Assembly (NCBI RefSeq): GCF_014649995.1
Contig: NZ_BMUC01000003.1
Location: 310,001 to 374,000, forward strand
Direction: 5' to 3'
DNA: 64,000 bases
Source: Streptomyces griseoflavus
Lineage (GTDB): Bacteria > Actinomycetota > Actinomycetes > Streptomycetales > Streptomycetaceae
A model generated the notes under the pieces. That model was given only the letters and a program-made list of their open reading frames with translations. It did not search any database and was not told the DNA's origin. This document shows, piece by piece, positions 44,607 to 52,736 of this stretch (position 1 is its first letter; each line of letters opens with the position of its first letter). A program made the translations under genes and the position numbers.

Positions 44607-46327
44607 CAGAAGAGGAAGTACCGCTGGGCCAGCGGCAGTTCCTTGGCGGGGGTCGCCTCGATCAGCTGCCCGTCGATGTGCACGGCGAAGCTGTCGGGGT
44701 CGATCCGCACCTCCGGCATGGCGTCGTTCTCCCGCATGTCCGCCTTGGTCACTCCGCGGGTGGAGTCGATGGTCACGAACCGCTTCCCCAGCGCCAGCCG
44801 CGCGGGCAGGCCGGCCTCGGTGGCCGCCTCGGCCACGAAGTTGACCGAGTTGGCGGCGGGCGCCCGTCCGACCGCCCCGTACATGGGGCGCGGCAGGACC
44901 GGCTGCGGGGTCGGGATGGAGGCGTTGGCGTCGCCCATCTGCGCGTAGGCGATCTGTCCGCCCTTGAGGACGAGGAGGGGCTTGACTCCGAAGAACGCCG
45001 GTTCCCACAGCACGAGGTCCGCCAGCTTGCCGCTCTCCACCGAGCCGATCTCGCGGGCCAGGCCCTGGGCGAGCGCCGGGTTGATCGTGTATTTGGCGAC
45101 ATAGCGACGCACCCGGTGGTTGTCGGCGCGTCCGTCGCCGGGAAGGGCGCCGCGCCGCCGCTTCATCACGTGGGCCGTCTGCCAGGTCCGCATGATCACC
45201 TCGCCGATCCGCCCCATGGCCTGCGAGTCGGAGGAGATGATCGAGATGGCCCCCAGGTCGTGCAGCACGTCCTCGGCCCCGATGGTGGACGGCCGGATGC
45301 GGGACTCGGCGAAGGCCAGGTCCTCCGGTACCGCCGGGTTCAGGTGGTGGCACACCATCAGCATGTCGAGGTGCTCCTCGACGGTGTTGACGGTGAACGG
45401 CCGGGTCGGGTTGGTGGAGCTGGGCAGGACGTGCGGTTCGCCCACCACGGTCATGATGTCCGGGGCGTGCCCGCCGCCGGCGCCCTCGGTGTGGTAGGCG
45501 TGGATGCCGCGTCCGGCGATCGCCGCGAGCGTGTCCCCCACGAAACCGGCCTCGTTGAGCGTGTCGGTGTGGAGGGCGACCTGGACGCCGGTCCGCCCGG
45601 CGACGGTGAGCGCGGCGTCGATGGCGGCCGGCGTGGCCCCCCAGTCCTCGTGCAGCTTCAGTCCGACCGCGCCGCCCCTGATCTGCGAGAGCAGCGCTTC
45701 CCGGGAGACGGTGTTGCCCTTGCCGAGGAGTCCGATGTTGAGCGGGTACGCCTCCATCGCCTCCCACATCCGCGCCAGGTGCCAGGGGCCGGGCGTGACG
45801 GTGGTCGCCTTGGAGCCCTCGGCGGGTCCGGTGCCGCCGCCGACCAGAGTGGTGACGCCGGAGGCCAGCGCCTCGTCGGCGATCCGCGGGCAGATGAAGT
45901 GCACGTGCGCGTCGACCGCGCCGGCGGTCAGGATCCGCCCGTTGCCGGCGATGATCTCGGTCTCGGGGCCGATGACCAGGTCCGGGTGGACGCCGTCCAT
46001 GGTGTCGGGATTGCCCGCCTTGCCGATGCCGGTGACGCGGCCGTCACGGATGCCGATGTCCGCCTTGACCACGCCCCAGTGGTCGACGACGACGGCGCCG
46101 GTGACGACCGTGTCCGGCGCGCCGGCGGCGCGGGTGGCGGTGGCCTGGCCCATGGACTCACGGATGACCTTGCCACCGCCGAACACGGCCTCGTCGCCCG
46201 CGCGTCCGGGGCCGCCGGAGCGGTCCTCCTCGATCTCGATCAGCAGGTCGGTGTCGGCCAGCCGGATGCGGTCACCGGTCGTCGGGCCGTACAGGTCGGC
46301 GTAGGCGGCACGGGAGAGCTCAGGCAT
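44606..46327 (-). CDS. ureC: Urease alpha subunit
   Basis: 573 residues. Nickel ligands His141 and His143 (DAHVHFICP), carbamylated Lys224 (GLKLHEDWG), His253, His279, Asp367 (SSDSQAMGR) and the flap Cys326-His327-His328 are all present, so it should be active. It hydrolyses urea to ammonia and carbamate in the cytoplasm. GGAGGTG lies upstream, and the start lies inside the ureB end (8-bp overlap). Confidence 0.98.
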   Translation of the reverse strand: MPELSRAAYADLYGPTTGDRIRLADTDLLIEIEEDRSGGPGRAGDEAVFGGGKVIRESMGQATATRAAGAPDTVVTGAVVVDHWGVVKADIGIRDGRVTGIGKAGNPDTMDGVHPDLVIGPETEIIAGNGRILTAGAVDAHVHFICPRIADEALASGVTTLVGGGTGPAEGSKATTVTPGPWHLARMWEAMEAYPLNIGLLGKGNTVSREALLSQIRGGAVGLKLHEDWGATPAAIDAALTVAGRTGVQVALHTDTLNEAGFVGDTLAAIAGRGIHAYHTEGAGGGHAPDIMTVVGEPHVLPSSTNPTRPFTVNTVEEHLDMLMVCHHLNPAVPEDLAFAESRIRPSTIGAEDVLHDLGAISIISSDSQAMGRIGEVIMRTWQTAHVMKRRRGALPGDGRADNHRVRRYVAKYTINPALAQGLAREIGSVESGKLADLVLWEPAFFGVKPLLVLKGGQIAYAQMGDANASIPTPQPVLPRPMYGAVGRAPAANSVNFVAEAATEAGLPARLALGKRFVTIDSTRGVTKADMRENDAMPEVRIDPDSFAVHIDGQLIEATPAKELPLAQRYFLF

Positions 46328-46631
46328 CGAGCGCACCTCCGACCCGGCCCCGCAGTCCGGGCACGACGCGGTGTCCGGCGAGCGGGACGAGTTCCACCTC
46401 GGCGGGGATGCCGGGCTCGAACCGTCTTGCGGTGCCGGCGGCGATGTTCAGCCGTTTGCCGCGAGCCGCCGAGCGGTCGAACTCCAGCCCGGGGTTGACC
46501 TCGGCGAAGTGGTAGTGCGAGCCGACCTGGACGGGCCGGTCGGCGGCGTTGAGGACGGTCAGCCGGGTGACCTCGCGGCCCTCGTTGCAGACGATCGGGC
46601 CCTCGGTGAACAGGATCTCTCCGGGAATCAC
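46320..46631 (-). CDS. ureB: Urease beta subunit
   Basis: 103 residues, the small beta-rich subunit: [20 protein letters not shown], then [18 protein letters not shown] and RRFEPG. It packs against UreC in the (alpha-beta-gamma)3 complex. It follows ureA by 16 bases and overlaps ureC by 8, so the three subunits are made in fixed ratio. Confidence 0.97.
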   Translation of the reverse strand: MIPGEILFTEGPIVCNEGREVTRLTVLNAADRPVQVGSHYHFAEVNPGLEFDRSAARGKRLNIAAGTARRFEPGIPAEVELVPLAGHRVVPGLRGRVGGALDA

Positions 46632-46647
46632 GGCGGCCGCTCCCCGC

Positions 46648-46950
46648 TCAGACGATCGGGTCGTGGACGGTGACGAGCTTGGTGCCGTCCGGGAAGGTGG
46701 CCTCCGCCTGCACGTCGTGGATCATCTCGGCGACGCCCTCCATGACGTCGTCCCGGGTGAGCAGCCGCCGGCCGGACGCCATGAGTTCGGCGACGGTGCG
46801 GCCGTCCCTGGCGCCTTCGAGGAGGTGCGAGGTGATGAGGGCGACCGCCTCGGGGTGGTTCAGCCTCAGCCCTCGGTCACGGCGCCGCCGCGCCACGTCG
46901 GCCGCGACGTGGATCAGCAGCCTCTCCTGCTCGTGCGGGGTCAGTTGCAC
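46648..46950 (-). CDS. ureA: Urease gamma subunit
   Basis: 100 residues, the standard length: [63 protein letters not shown] at 46950 is used since GAGG lies eight bases upstream and the family starts at QLTPHE; a GTG nine bases earlier overlaps that site. First gene of ureABCFGD. No ureE or nickel transporter lies in the window. Confidence 0.97.
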   Translation of the reverse strand: MQLTPHEQERLLIHVAADVARRRRDRGLRLNHPEAVALITSHLLEGARDGRTVAELMASGRRLLTRDDVMEGVAEMIHDVQAEATFPDGTKLVTVHDPIV

Positions 46951-47106
46951 GGCGCCCACCTCACAGTCCTCGCTCCGGACCGTGCGGGGCCCGGTGGCCG
47001 TGGCCGTCCGGCAGGTCCGTCTGCCGGTGGCGTGGCCCCGGAGGCTAGCCGGGCGGCGTTTCGGGGACGTTAACCCCGCGCGCTCAGGGCGCCGGAACCC
47101 GCCGGC

Positions 47107-47394
47107 CTACGCGCCGTCCGCCCGCCGGTGCTCCGCGGCGATACCGAACCGCTGTCGTTCGCGGGGAGCGGACGCGGACTCCCGGACTCCGGACACCGTA
47201 CTGATCACCTGCTCCTCCGCGGGCTCCGAAGGCTCCTGGAGCTCTTCGAGTCGTCGCAGGTCATCGGCGGACACGAGGGCGACGAGGGGCTTGCCGTGCC
47301 GGGTCACGACGACCCGCTCACCGCCGTACACCACGCGGTTGATCAGGTCGGCGAGCTCTGCCCTGGCCTGGGTCACCGGAATCTCGTAAGCCAT
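47107..47394 (-). CDS. Phd/YefM-family antitoxin, apparently without toxin
   Basis: 95 residues: an N-terminal Phd/YefM DNA-binding fold (EIPVTQARAELADLINRV, GGERVVVTRHGKPLVALVS) and a charged, likely disordered C-terminal half that in relatives binds the toxin. No RelE, Doc or PIN-type toxin gene is adjacent: upstream is the ClpP-like gene on the other strand and downstream is urease. A 17-bp palindrome sits 19 bases before its start. It could be a stand-alone repressor. Confidence 0.85.
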   Translation of the reverse strand: MAYEIPVTQARAELADLINRVVYGGERVVVTRHGKPLVALVSADDLRRLEELQEPSEPAEEQVISTVSGVRESASAPRERQRFGIAAEHRRADGA

Positions 47395-47412
47395 GGCTCC
47401 ATCATAACGTCA

Positions 47413-47429
47413 TGTACGTCCTGTACATT
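47413..47429. promoter_or_regulatory. Antitoxin-type operator
   Basis: ATGTAC-GTCCT-GTACAT, perfect 6-bp arms, in the space between the antitoxin and the ClpP-like gene. The following ATTTTTTACAG run is strikingly AT-rich for this window. The site can control either or both genes. Confidence 0.62.
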
Positions 47430-47512
47430 TTTTACAGAGACCGCCGGCACCCGCGCGGCGCCGCCGGCTGTTCGGCCCGACAGACGCAGACCACCAGACA
47501 GGAGGGACCCGC

Positions 47513-48148
47513 ATGACCCGACCGTCCGCCCGCCACGTCCTCCCCGGGTTCACCGAACGCACGCCGTCCGGCCACCGGACGACGGATCCGTACGCGAAGC
47601 TGCTGCAGGAGCGGATCGTCATCGTCGGGACACCGGTCGACGAGACCACCGCGAACGACGTGATGGCGCAGCTCATGTACCTGGAGCACCACTCCCCCGA
47701 GCGGGACGTCTCGCTCTACATCAACTCCCCTGGCGGTTCCTTCGACGCCGCCTCCGCGATCCACGACACGCTGCGCTACGTCACCTGTGACGTGGAGACG
47801 GTCTGTCTGGGCCGGGCCGAGGGCACGGCGGCGCTGCTGCTGGCCGCCGGCGCTCCGGGCAAGCGGCTGGTGCTGCCCGGCTCCCGCCTGGTGCTCCGTC
47901 AGCCGGCGGTGGCGGAGCCGGTCGAGGGCCGGGCGAGCGAGCTGGCGGCCCGGGCCGCGGAGCTGGGCCGGATCCGGGCCCGCACGGAGGAGATGCTCGC
48001 GCGGTACACGGGCCGCGCCGCGGAGCGGGTCCGGGCGGACCTGGAGCGGGACCTGGTCCTCGACGCGCAGGCCGCGGTGGACTACGGCCTGGCCGACCGG
48101 ATCGTGTCCCACCGCGGGGGCGGCCGCACCGCCCCCGGCCCGAGGTGA
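47513..48148 (+). CDS. Catalytically inactive ClpP-like protein
   Basis: 211 residues with clear ClpP architecture: [58 protein letters not shown]. But the catalytic Ser position (GxAAS in active enzymes) is Gly104, and the His position is Arg129 in VLRQP; only the Asp (Asp180 in LERDLV) remains. It should not cleave peptides. Possible roles are a non-catalytic ring subunit, like ClpR, or a scaffold. GGAGGG precedes the ATG. A 102-residue unknown protein follows after eight bases. Confidence 0.85.
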   Translation: MTRPSARHVLPGFTERTPSGHRTTDPYAKLLQERIVIVGTPVDETTANDVMAQLMYLEHHSPERDVSLYINSPGGSFDAASAIHDTLRYVTCDVETVCLGRAEGTAALLLAAGAPGKRLVLPGSRLVLRQPAVAEPVEGRASELAARAAELGRIRARTEEMLARYTGRAAERVRADLERDLVLDAQAAVDYGLADRIVSHRGGGRTAPGPR

Positions 48149-48155
48149 GCCGCGG

Positions 48156-48464
48156 ATGCTGCCTCCCGAACTCCCGCCGCTGCCCGCCCTCACCCGCGCG
48201 GAGGCCGAACTGATCGACCGGTACCTCGAGGTCGTCGACCTGCTCGGCCGGGTCAACCCGGCCCTGAGCGGGGACACCTACCGCGGGCTGCGCGCGGCCC
48301 AGGCCCTGGTCGGCAAGGCCGTCGCGCTCCGCGAGGCGCTGGCCCTGATGCACCGGCGCGGCGAGAGGGAACTGCACTCCGCCACGCTGGCCCGCGCCCT
48401 GCGGGTGCTCGACGGAGAGCGGCGTACGGCCCGGGTCACGCTGCCGCCCGAGGACGGCAGTTGA
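48156..48464 (+). CDS. Unknown 102-aa helical protein cotranscribed with ClpP-like gene
   Basis: 102 residues, mostly helical: a Pro-rich start (MLPPELPPLPALT), then EAELIDRYLEVVDLLGRV, a middle LRAAQALVGKAVALREALAL and a basic end. No Cys and no membrane helix. I do not recognise a family. Being eight bases after the dead ClpP gene, it may be its partner or adaptor. The start is the first ATG after the clpP stop, preceded by GAGG at 48142-48145. Confidence 0.7.
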   Translation: MLPPELPPLPALTRAEAELIDRYLEVVDLLGRVNPALSGDTYRGLRAAQALVGKAVALREALALMHRRGERELHSATLARALRVLDGERRTARVTLPPEDGS

Positions 48465-48789
48465 CGCCTCGGGACGCGGGCCGGCGGCGCGCTGCGACAC
48501 GCCTTCAATCGGACCAAATGACGTACCTCCATCCGGCGTAGGCGAACCTCCTGTTTCCGGGCGGTCCAAGTTGCGCTCCCTGCGCGGCCGGAGGCCGGAA
48601 GAGGGCGTTCCGCCCCTGGTCCGGGGCTCACCGGGGCAGCGGCAAGCCGCTCGAACGGGACGCCGTCCACCCGAACGGATGAGTGGTGAGTAACAACACA
48701 AACCCCACGTTCCGTTGTGTTTTCGATCGCGCGATGAGCCAAGATCCCTGACTGACGACAAGACCCCGCCGCCGCGGCGGGGCGATCCG
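48465..48789. other. Non-coding leader region before the riboswitch
   Basis: I see no gene here. It holds an inverted repeat AACACAA (48695-48701)/TTGTGTT (48715-48721) with a 13-base spacer, and TTGTGT (48715)-19-CAAGAT (48740) as a weak promoter candidate for the hydrolase mRNA. The region also has an AT-rich patch rare in this window. Confidence 0.5.
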
Positions 48790-48982
48790 GGCGGACGCCG
48801 AGTCCTGCCGCCGCCCGGATGACCGGTCGACAGGAGTGGATCGGCAGGAGTGGAGGACCCAAGCACGACGGGTCGCCGGAACCCCGGTTCCGAGCGGTCC
48901 TTGGGGTGAAGCCGCACTCGTGCGGCCGGGCCACTTCGCCAGCCCGAATCCGACAGGTCATCCTTCACAGGCGGCTGACGAA
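48790..48982 (+). ncRNA. Cyclic di-AMP riboswitch (ydaO/yuaA type)
   Basis: The conserved blocks of the ydaO motif appear in order: GCCGAGTCCTGCCG, GGCAGGAGTGGAGGACCCAA, CTTGGGGTGAAGCC, and near the end AGCCCGAATCCGACAGGTCA with CTTCACAGGCGGC. The junction bases GGACCCA and GGGTGAA are the most diagnostic. In actinobacteria this class binds c-di-AMP and turns off cell-wall hydrolase genes, and the next gene is such a hydrolase, ten bases on. Confidence 0.88.
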
Positions 48983-48991
48983 GGGTTGCGC

Positions 48992-49465
48992 ATGACTGCG
49001 CTCAATCGTGTCCCGTCTCTCATGGCCCGTGCCGGTACGGCCTCGGCCCTCACCCTGGCCGCCGTGGGCGGCTCCATCGTGGTTCCCGGCGGCGCCTCGG
49101 AGGCGGCCGCCGCGAGCCACGCCTCCAAGGCGCTGAGCATCGCCGCGTCCAAGAAGGGCTCCCCGTACCAGTGGGGCGCCATCGGACCGAACCGGTTCGA
49201 CTGCTCGGGTCTGACCCTGTACTCGTTCAAGAAGGCGGGCAAGAAGCTGCCCCGCACGGCCGCCCAGCAGTACAACAACACGCGCCACATCTCCGCCGGC
49301 AGCCGCAGGGCCGGGGATCTCGTGTTCTTCCACTCGGGCGGCTACGTCTACCACGTGGGCATCTACGCGGGGAAGGGCAAGATCTGGCACGCCCCGAAGA
49401 CCGGGGACGTGGTGCGTCTGCAGAAGATCTGGACCCGGAGCGTCTCGTACGGCCGCGTGGGGTGA
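48992..49465 (+). CDS. Secreted NlpC/P60 peptidoglycan hydrolase
   Basis: 157 residues: signal peptide (~1-40, ending ASEAAAA), then an NlpC/P60 domain with Cys71 (NRFDCSGLT), His121 (VYHVGIYAG) and His133. It cleaves peptide stems in the cell wall. Controlled by the c-di-AMP riboswitch just upstream. GAAGGG is the likely ribosome site. There is no separate binding domain, so it is a minimal enzyme. Confidence 0.93.
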   Translation: MTALNRVPSLMARAGTASALTLAAVGGSIVVPGGASEAAAASHASKALSIAASKKGSPYQWGAIGPNRFDCSGLTLYSFKKAGKKLPRTAAQQYNNTRHISAGSRRAGDLVFFHSGGYVYHVGIYAGKGKIWHAPKTGDVVRLQKIWTRSVSYGRVG

Positions 49466-49468
49466 TCC

Positions 49469-49508
49469 GGCGGGGCGGCGGCGCCCCCGCGCGTGCCGTC
49501 GCCCCGCC
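49469..49508 (+). terminator. Terminator after the NlpC/P60 gene
   Basis: GGCGGGGCGGCGGC (49469-49482) pairs with GCCGTCGCCCCGCC (49495-49508) with one G-U pair, three bases after the stop. Confidence 0.75.
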
Positions 49509-49570
49509 CGCCCGCACGACGGCGTTCCCGCTCCCGCTCTGCCCCCGGGCCGGGTTCCGCCGCCGCGGTT

Positions 49571-50044
49571 TCAGACCGGGGTCTCCCGCGGTCCCGCCGC
49601 CGTGACCGCTTCGGCGGGCTTGACGGCCCCCGCCCAGGGGAGGTCGACCGAGACCGTCTTGCCGCCCTCCCGCGTGCGGCGGACCCTGAGTCTGCCCCCG
49701 CATTCCGCTGTCAGGCAGCGGATGATGACCAGCCCCCGCCCGTTGTCCTGCTGCACCGCCGCGGGCAGCCGTTTGGGCAGACGGGGGTGACTGTCCGTCA
49801 CGCCGATGTGCACCCGTTCGTCGCGGACCAGGACGACGTCCACCCTGAACGTGGGTGACTGACCGAGGGTGTGCTGCACCGCGTTGGTGGCGAGTTCGGA
49901 GACGATCAGCCGGACGGTGTCGGACAACTCCGCGTCCGCCGGCATGCCCCAGTCCAGCAGCGTTCCCACCACATGGGCGCGGGCGGCGGAGACCGAGCCG
50001 GGATCGCTCGGCAGAGTGACGGATGCTTCCAGATGGTCTGCCAT
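49571..50044 (-). CDS. Anti-sigma-type ATP-binding protein
   Basis: 157 residues with a HATPase_c fold: VRLIVSELATNAVQHTLG, VTDSHPRLPK, and NGRGLVIIRCLTAECG. Such proteins bind sigma factors or anti-anti-sigma factors and may phosphorylate them. It is divergent from an XRE-DUF5753 gene that is followed by a DUF397 gene, the classic Streptomyces developmental trio. Confidence 0.88.
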   Translation of the reverse strand: MADHLEASVTLPSDPGSVSAARAHVVGTLLDWGMPADAELSDTVRLIVSELATNAVQHTLGQSPTFRVDVVLVRDERVHIGVTDSHPRLPKRLPAAVQQDNGRGLVIIRCLTAECGGRLRVRRTREGGKTVSVDLPWAGAVKPAEAVTAAGPRETPV

Positions 50045-50169
50045 GGCGACGTCGTCCCTTTCCCACGGGCCCGCGGTCCGACACTGAGCGGCTGGTTCGA
50101 GTACGGTCCCGCACTGGTGGTTCGTCGCCAGACTGCCATCACCGCACGGCACGGGGCGGCGATCCACCG

Positions 50170-50185
50170 AGATATGCATATATCT
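50170..50185. promoter_or_regulatory. AT-rich palindrome in the divergent promoter
   Basis: AGATAT-GCAT-ATATCT, six-base perfect arms, 87 bases before the XRE gene. Such an AT-rich element stands out here and is a good operator or -10 region. Confidence 0.5.
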
Positions 50186-50256
50186 GTCGCTCAAAGCGGT
50201 GAACTCTGCGACGGGAGACCGTATCCGGGCGGCTCGGAAGGAGTAAGGAGAAGCCC

Positions 50257-51117
50257 ATGCAGCACGGTCCCGCGGTGCGCCGCCGCAAACTGGGCGCCGA
50301 ATTGCGCGCACTGCGCACCTCGGCGGGACTCACCAGCGGTGAGGCGGCCCGGATGGCGGGCTGGCACCAGTCGAAGGTGAGCCGGATCGAGACGGGTACG
50401 AGCGGGGTGAAACCGGCCGATGTGCGGTTACTGCTCGACGTCTACGGCGTGGCCGATCCGCAGTTGCGGGAGTTGCTGCAGGTGCTGTCGGGCACCGGTG
50501 ACGGAGGCGGCCGGCACCACTGGTGGCACGCCTACCGGGGCGTGCTGCCGCCGACCTACCGCGACTTCATCAGCCTGGAGTCGCAGGCGAGCGCGATGCG
50601 CACCCTGGAGACCACGGTGATCCCGGGGCTGCTGCAGACCCCGGAGTACGCGCGTGCGGTGACGGAGGCGGCCCTGGAAGGTGAGTCGGAGGAACGTCTG
50701 GACGCCCTGGTGGAGGTGCGGCTGGCCCGGCAGCACGTGCTGCGTGCGGAGCCGCCCCTGGAGCTGAGCGCGGTCCTGGACGAGGCGGTGCTGCGCCGGG
50801 AGGTCGGCGGCCCCGGAGTGATGGCCCGTCAGCTGTCCCGGCTGGTCGACGCGGCCCTGCTGCCCCAAGTGCGGTTGCAGGTACTGCCGTTCAGCGCCGG
50901 AGCGCACATCGGTGTCACCGGCCCTTTCGTCATCTTTTCGTTTTCGCGCACTTCTGATCTCGACGTGGTTGTTCTCGACCACCTGACGAGTAGCCACTAT
51001 CTGGAGCGGAAAGAAGACCTCCGGGCCTACTCGGAGGCCTTCAACGCCCTGTCGACCCATGCCCTTTCCCCCGAGGACTCGTTGGATTACATCGCCGGCG
51101 CAGTCGCCGGCGCGTAA
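50257..51117 (+). CDS. XRE regulator with DUF5753
   Basis: 286 residues: helix-turn-helix (~10-65; SGEAARMAGWHQSKVSRIET) and a DUF5753 domain (~100-280; IPGLLQTPEYARAV, VLPFSAGAHIG, DLDVVVLDHLTS). This WhiJ-like family works with DUF397 proteins in development and antibiotic control. AAGGAGTAAGGAG gives a strong ribosome site. Followed after nine bases by a DUF397 gene. Confidence 0.93.
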   Translation: MQHGPAVRRRKLGAELRALRTSAGLTSGEAARMAGWHQSKVSRIETGTSGVKPADVRLLLDVYGVADPQLRELLQVLSGTGDGGGRHHWWHAYRGVLPPTYRDFISLESQASAMRTLETTVIPGLLQTPEYARAVTEAALEGESEERLDALVEVRLARQHVLRAEPPLELSAVLDEAVLRREVGGPGVMARQLSRLVDAALLPQVRLQVLPFSAGAHIGVTGPFVIFSFSRTSDLDVVVLDHLTSSHYLERKEDLRAYSEAFNALSTHALSPEDSLDYIAGAVAGA

Positions 51118-51126
51118 GGAGGCACG

Positions 51127-51351
51127 ATGCCCGCACCGCCCCGGACCGTCCCTTCCAGCCTCGCACTGCACGGTGTGCGGTGGCTGCGCAGCAGTTACAG
51201 CACGGGGGCGAACAACTGCGTCGAGACCGCCAGGCCGGCCGCAGGGCCCCTGGCCGGCCTGCTCGCCGTGCGCGACTCCAAGGTCCCCGACGGGCCCGCG
51301 CTGCTCTTCTCCCCCGGTCGCTGGGCGGAGTTCGTGACCGCGGTCCGCTGA
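51127..51351 (+). CDS. DUF397 protein
   Basis: 74 residues with the DUF397 pattern: VRWLRSSYSTGANNCVETA, VRDSKVPDGPALLFSPGRW and EFVTAVR. DUF397 proteins act with XRE-DUF5753 regulators, probably as antagonists. AAGGAGG precedes the ATG; same operon as the gene before. Confidence 0.92.
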   Translation: MPAPPRTVPSSLALHGVRWLRSSYSTGANNCVETARPAAGPLAGLLAVRDSKVPDGPALLFSPGRWAEFVTAVR

Positions 51352-51371
51352 CCCGGCCTCACACCCGGCGT

Positions 51372-51413
51372 TCCGACCGACACAGCCACCGATCCGACCG
51401 ACCGAGCCACCGA
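51372..51413. repeat. Two 21-bp direct repeats
   Basis: TCCGACCGACACAGCCACCGA and its near copy (two changes) lie side by side, and a decayed third copy follows. They lie between the convergent DUF397 and bioF genes. Confidence 0.7.
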
Positions 51414-51462
51414 TCCAACCGATCGTCCCTCATCGCGCGACACACGACCGTGCCACGCCGAC

Positions 51463-52590
51463 TCATGGCCGCGTTTCGCCGATCACCCGTACAGCGCGTT
51501 CGATCTCTGCCCCGGACAGGTCCGCACGGGCGGTCAGCCTGAGCCGTGAGACGCCGTCGGGCACGGAAGGAGGACGGAAACAGCCCACGGCCAGGCCGGC
51601 CGCCCGGCAGTCGGCCGCCCATCGCACGGCCTGCTCCGGGGAGGGGGCGCGCACGGAGACGACCGCGGCGTCCGGACGCACCGCTTCCAGACCCGCGGCC
51701 GTCAGCCGCTCGTGCAGTTCGCGCGCCACCGCGCCCGCCCGCGCCGCACGCCCGGGTTCGCGGCGCAGCAGCCGGAGCGCCGCCAGCGCCGCGCCCGCCG
51801 CCGTCGGCGCCAGTCCCGTGTCGAAGATGAACGTCCGCGCCGTGTTGACCAGGTGCCGGATCACCCGGGCCGGGCCGAGCACCGCCCCGCCCTGGCTGCC
51901 GAGCGACTTGGACAGCGTCACGGTGACGACCACGTCGTCGGCGCCCGCGAGGCCCGCCGCGTACGGGGCGCCGCGGCCGCCGGCACCGAGCACACCCAGG
52001 CCGTGCGCGTCGTCGAGGACCAGGCCCGCTCCGTGCTCCCGGCACACCGCCGCCAGTTCCGCGAGCGGGGCGGCGTCGCCGTCCACCGAGAAGACGGTGT
52101 CGGACACGGCCACGGCGGGGCCGTCGTGTCCCTGGAGCGCCTTGCGCACGGCATCGGGGTCGCGGTGCGCGGCAACGTGCGTCGCACCGCGGGCCAGCCG
52201 GCAGCCGTCGATCAGCGAGGCGTGGTTGCCCGCGTCGGAGACGATCCTGGACCCGTGCGGGGCGAGCGCGGTGACGGCGGCCAGGTTGGCGGCGTAACCG
52301 GAGGAGAGGACCAGGGCCGCCTCGAAGCCGCAGAACGCGGCCAGCTCGTCCTCCAGCTCCGCGTGGAGTTCGGTGGTGCCGGTGACCAGCCGGGACCCGG
52401 TCGAACCGCCGCCCCAGGTCCGCGCGGCCGCCGCGGCGCCCTCGGTGACCTCGGGATGCCGGGTCAGACCCAGGTAGTCGTTGCTCGCCAGGTCGAGCAC
52501 CGGCGTGTCGGCGGCGCGCGGACGCAGGGTGCGTACGAGTCCGGCCCGGCGGCGCAGTTCCGCCTGCTCGTCGATCCAGCCGAACGCCAT
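51463..52590 (-). CDS. bioF: 8-amino-7-oxononanoate synthase
   Basis: 375 residues, PLP-dependent alpha-oxoamine synthase that joins pimeloyl thioester and alanine in biotin synthesis. Motifs: [32 protein letters not shown], and the PLP Lys in [11 protein letters not shown]. It is divergent from bioB with 146 bases between, so both strands of the biotin set share a control region. GGAGGG precedes the start. Confidence 0.95.
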   Translation of the reverse strand: MAFGWIDEQAELRRRAGLVRTLRPRAADTPVLDLASNDYLGLTRHPEVTEGAAAAARTWGGGSTGSRLVTGTTELHAELEDELAAFCGFEAALVLSSGYAANLAAVTALAPHGSRIVSDAGNHASLIDGCRLARGATHVAAHRDPDAVRKALQGHDGPAVAVSDTVFSVDGDAAPLAELAAVCREHGAGLVLDDAHGLGVLGAGGRGAPYAAGLAGADDVVVTVTLSKSLGSQGGAVLGPARVIRHLVNTARTFIFDTGLAPTAAGAALAALRLLRREPGRAARAGAVARELHERLTAAGLEAVRPDAAVVSVRAPSPEQAVRWAADCRAAGLAVGCFRPPSVPDGVSRLRLTARADLSGAEIERAVRVIGETRP

Positions 52591-52650
52591 GGGCCCTCCG
52601 CGGTTTTGTAGGCAGTGCACAGACATTAGCGGGGCGCCGGGCGGACCTCT

Positions 52651-52668
52651 GTGTGGCGATACCCACAC
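52651..52668. promoter_or_regulatory. Inverted repeat in the bioF-bioB promoter
   Basis: GTGTGG-CGATAC-CCACAC, 6-bp arms, between divergent bioF and bioB. The regulator is unknown; no biotin regulator gene is adjacent. Confidence 0.48.
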
Positions 52669-52736
52669 CTCCGCACCCCTCTGTTGTACGAACCCTCCTT
52701 GGCCGGAGCGGGTCGGGTAGGACAGGATCGGCTCTC

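Noticed and set aside
47430-47512. A toxin gene next to the antitoxin
   Set aside because: No frame of suitable length or pattern exists between the antitoxin and the ClpP-like gene, nor between the antitoxin and ureA.
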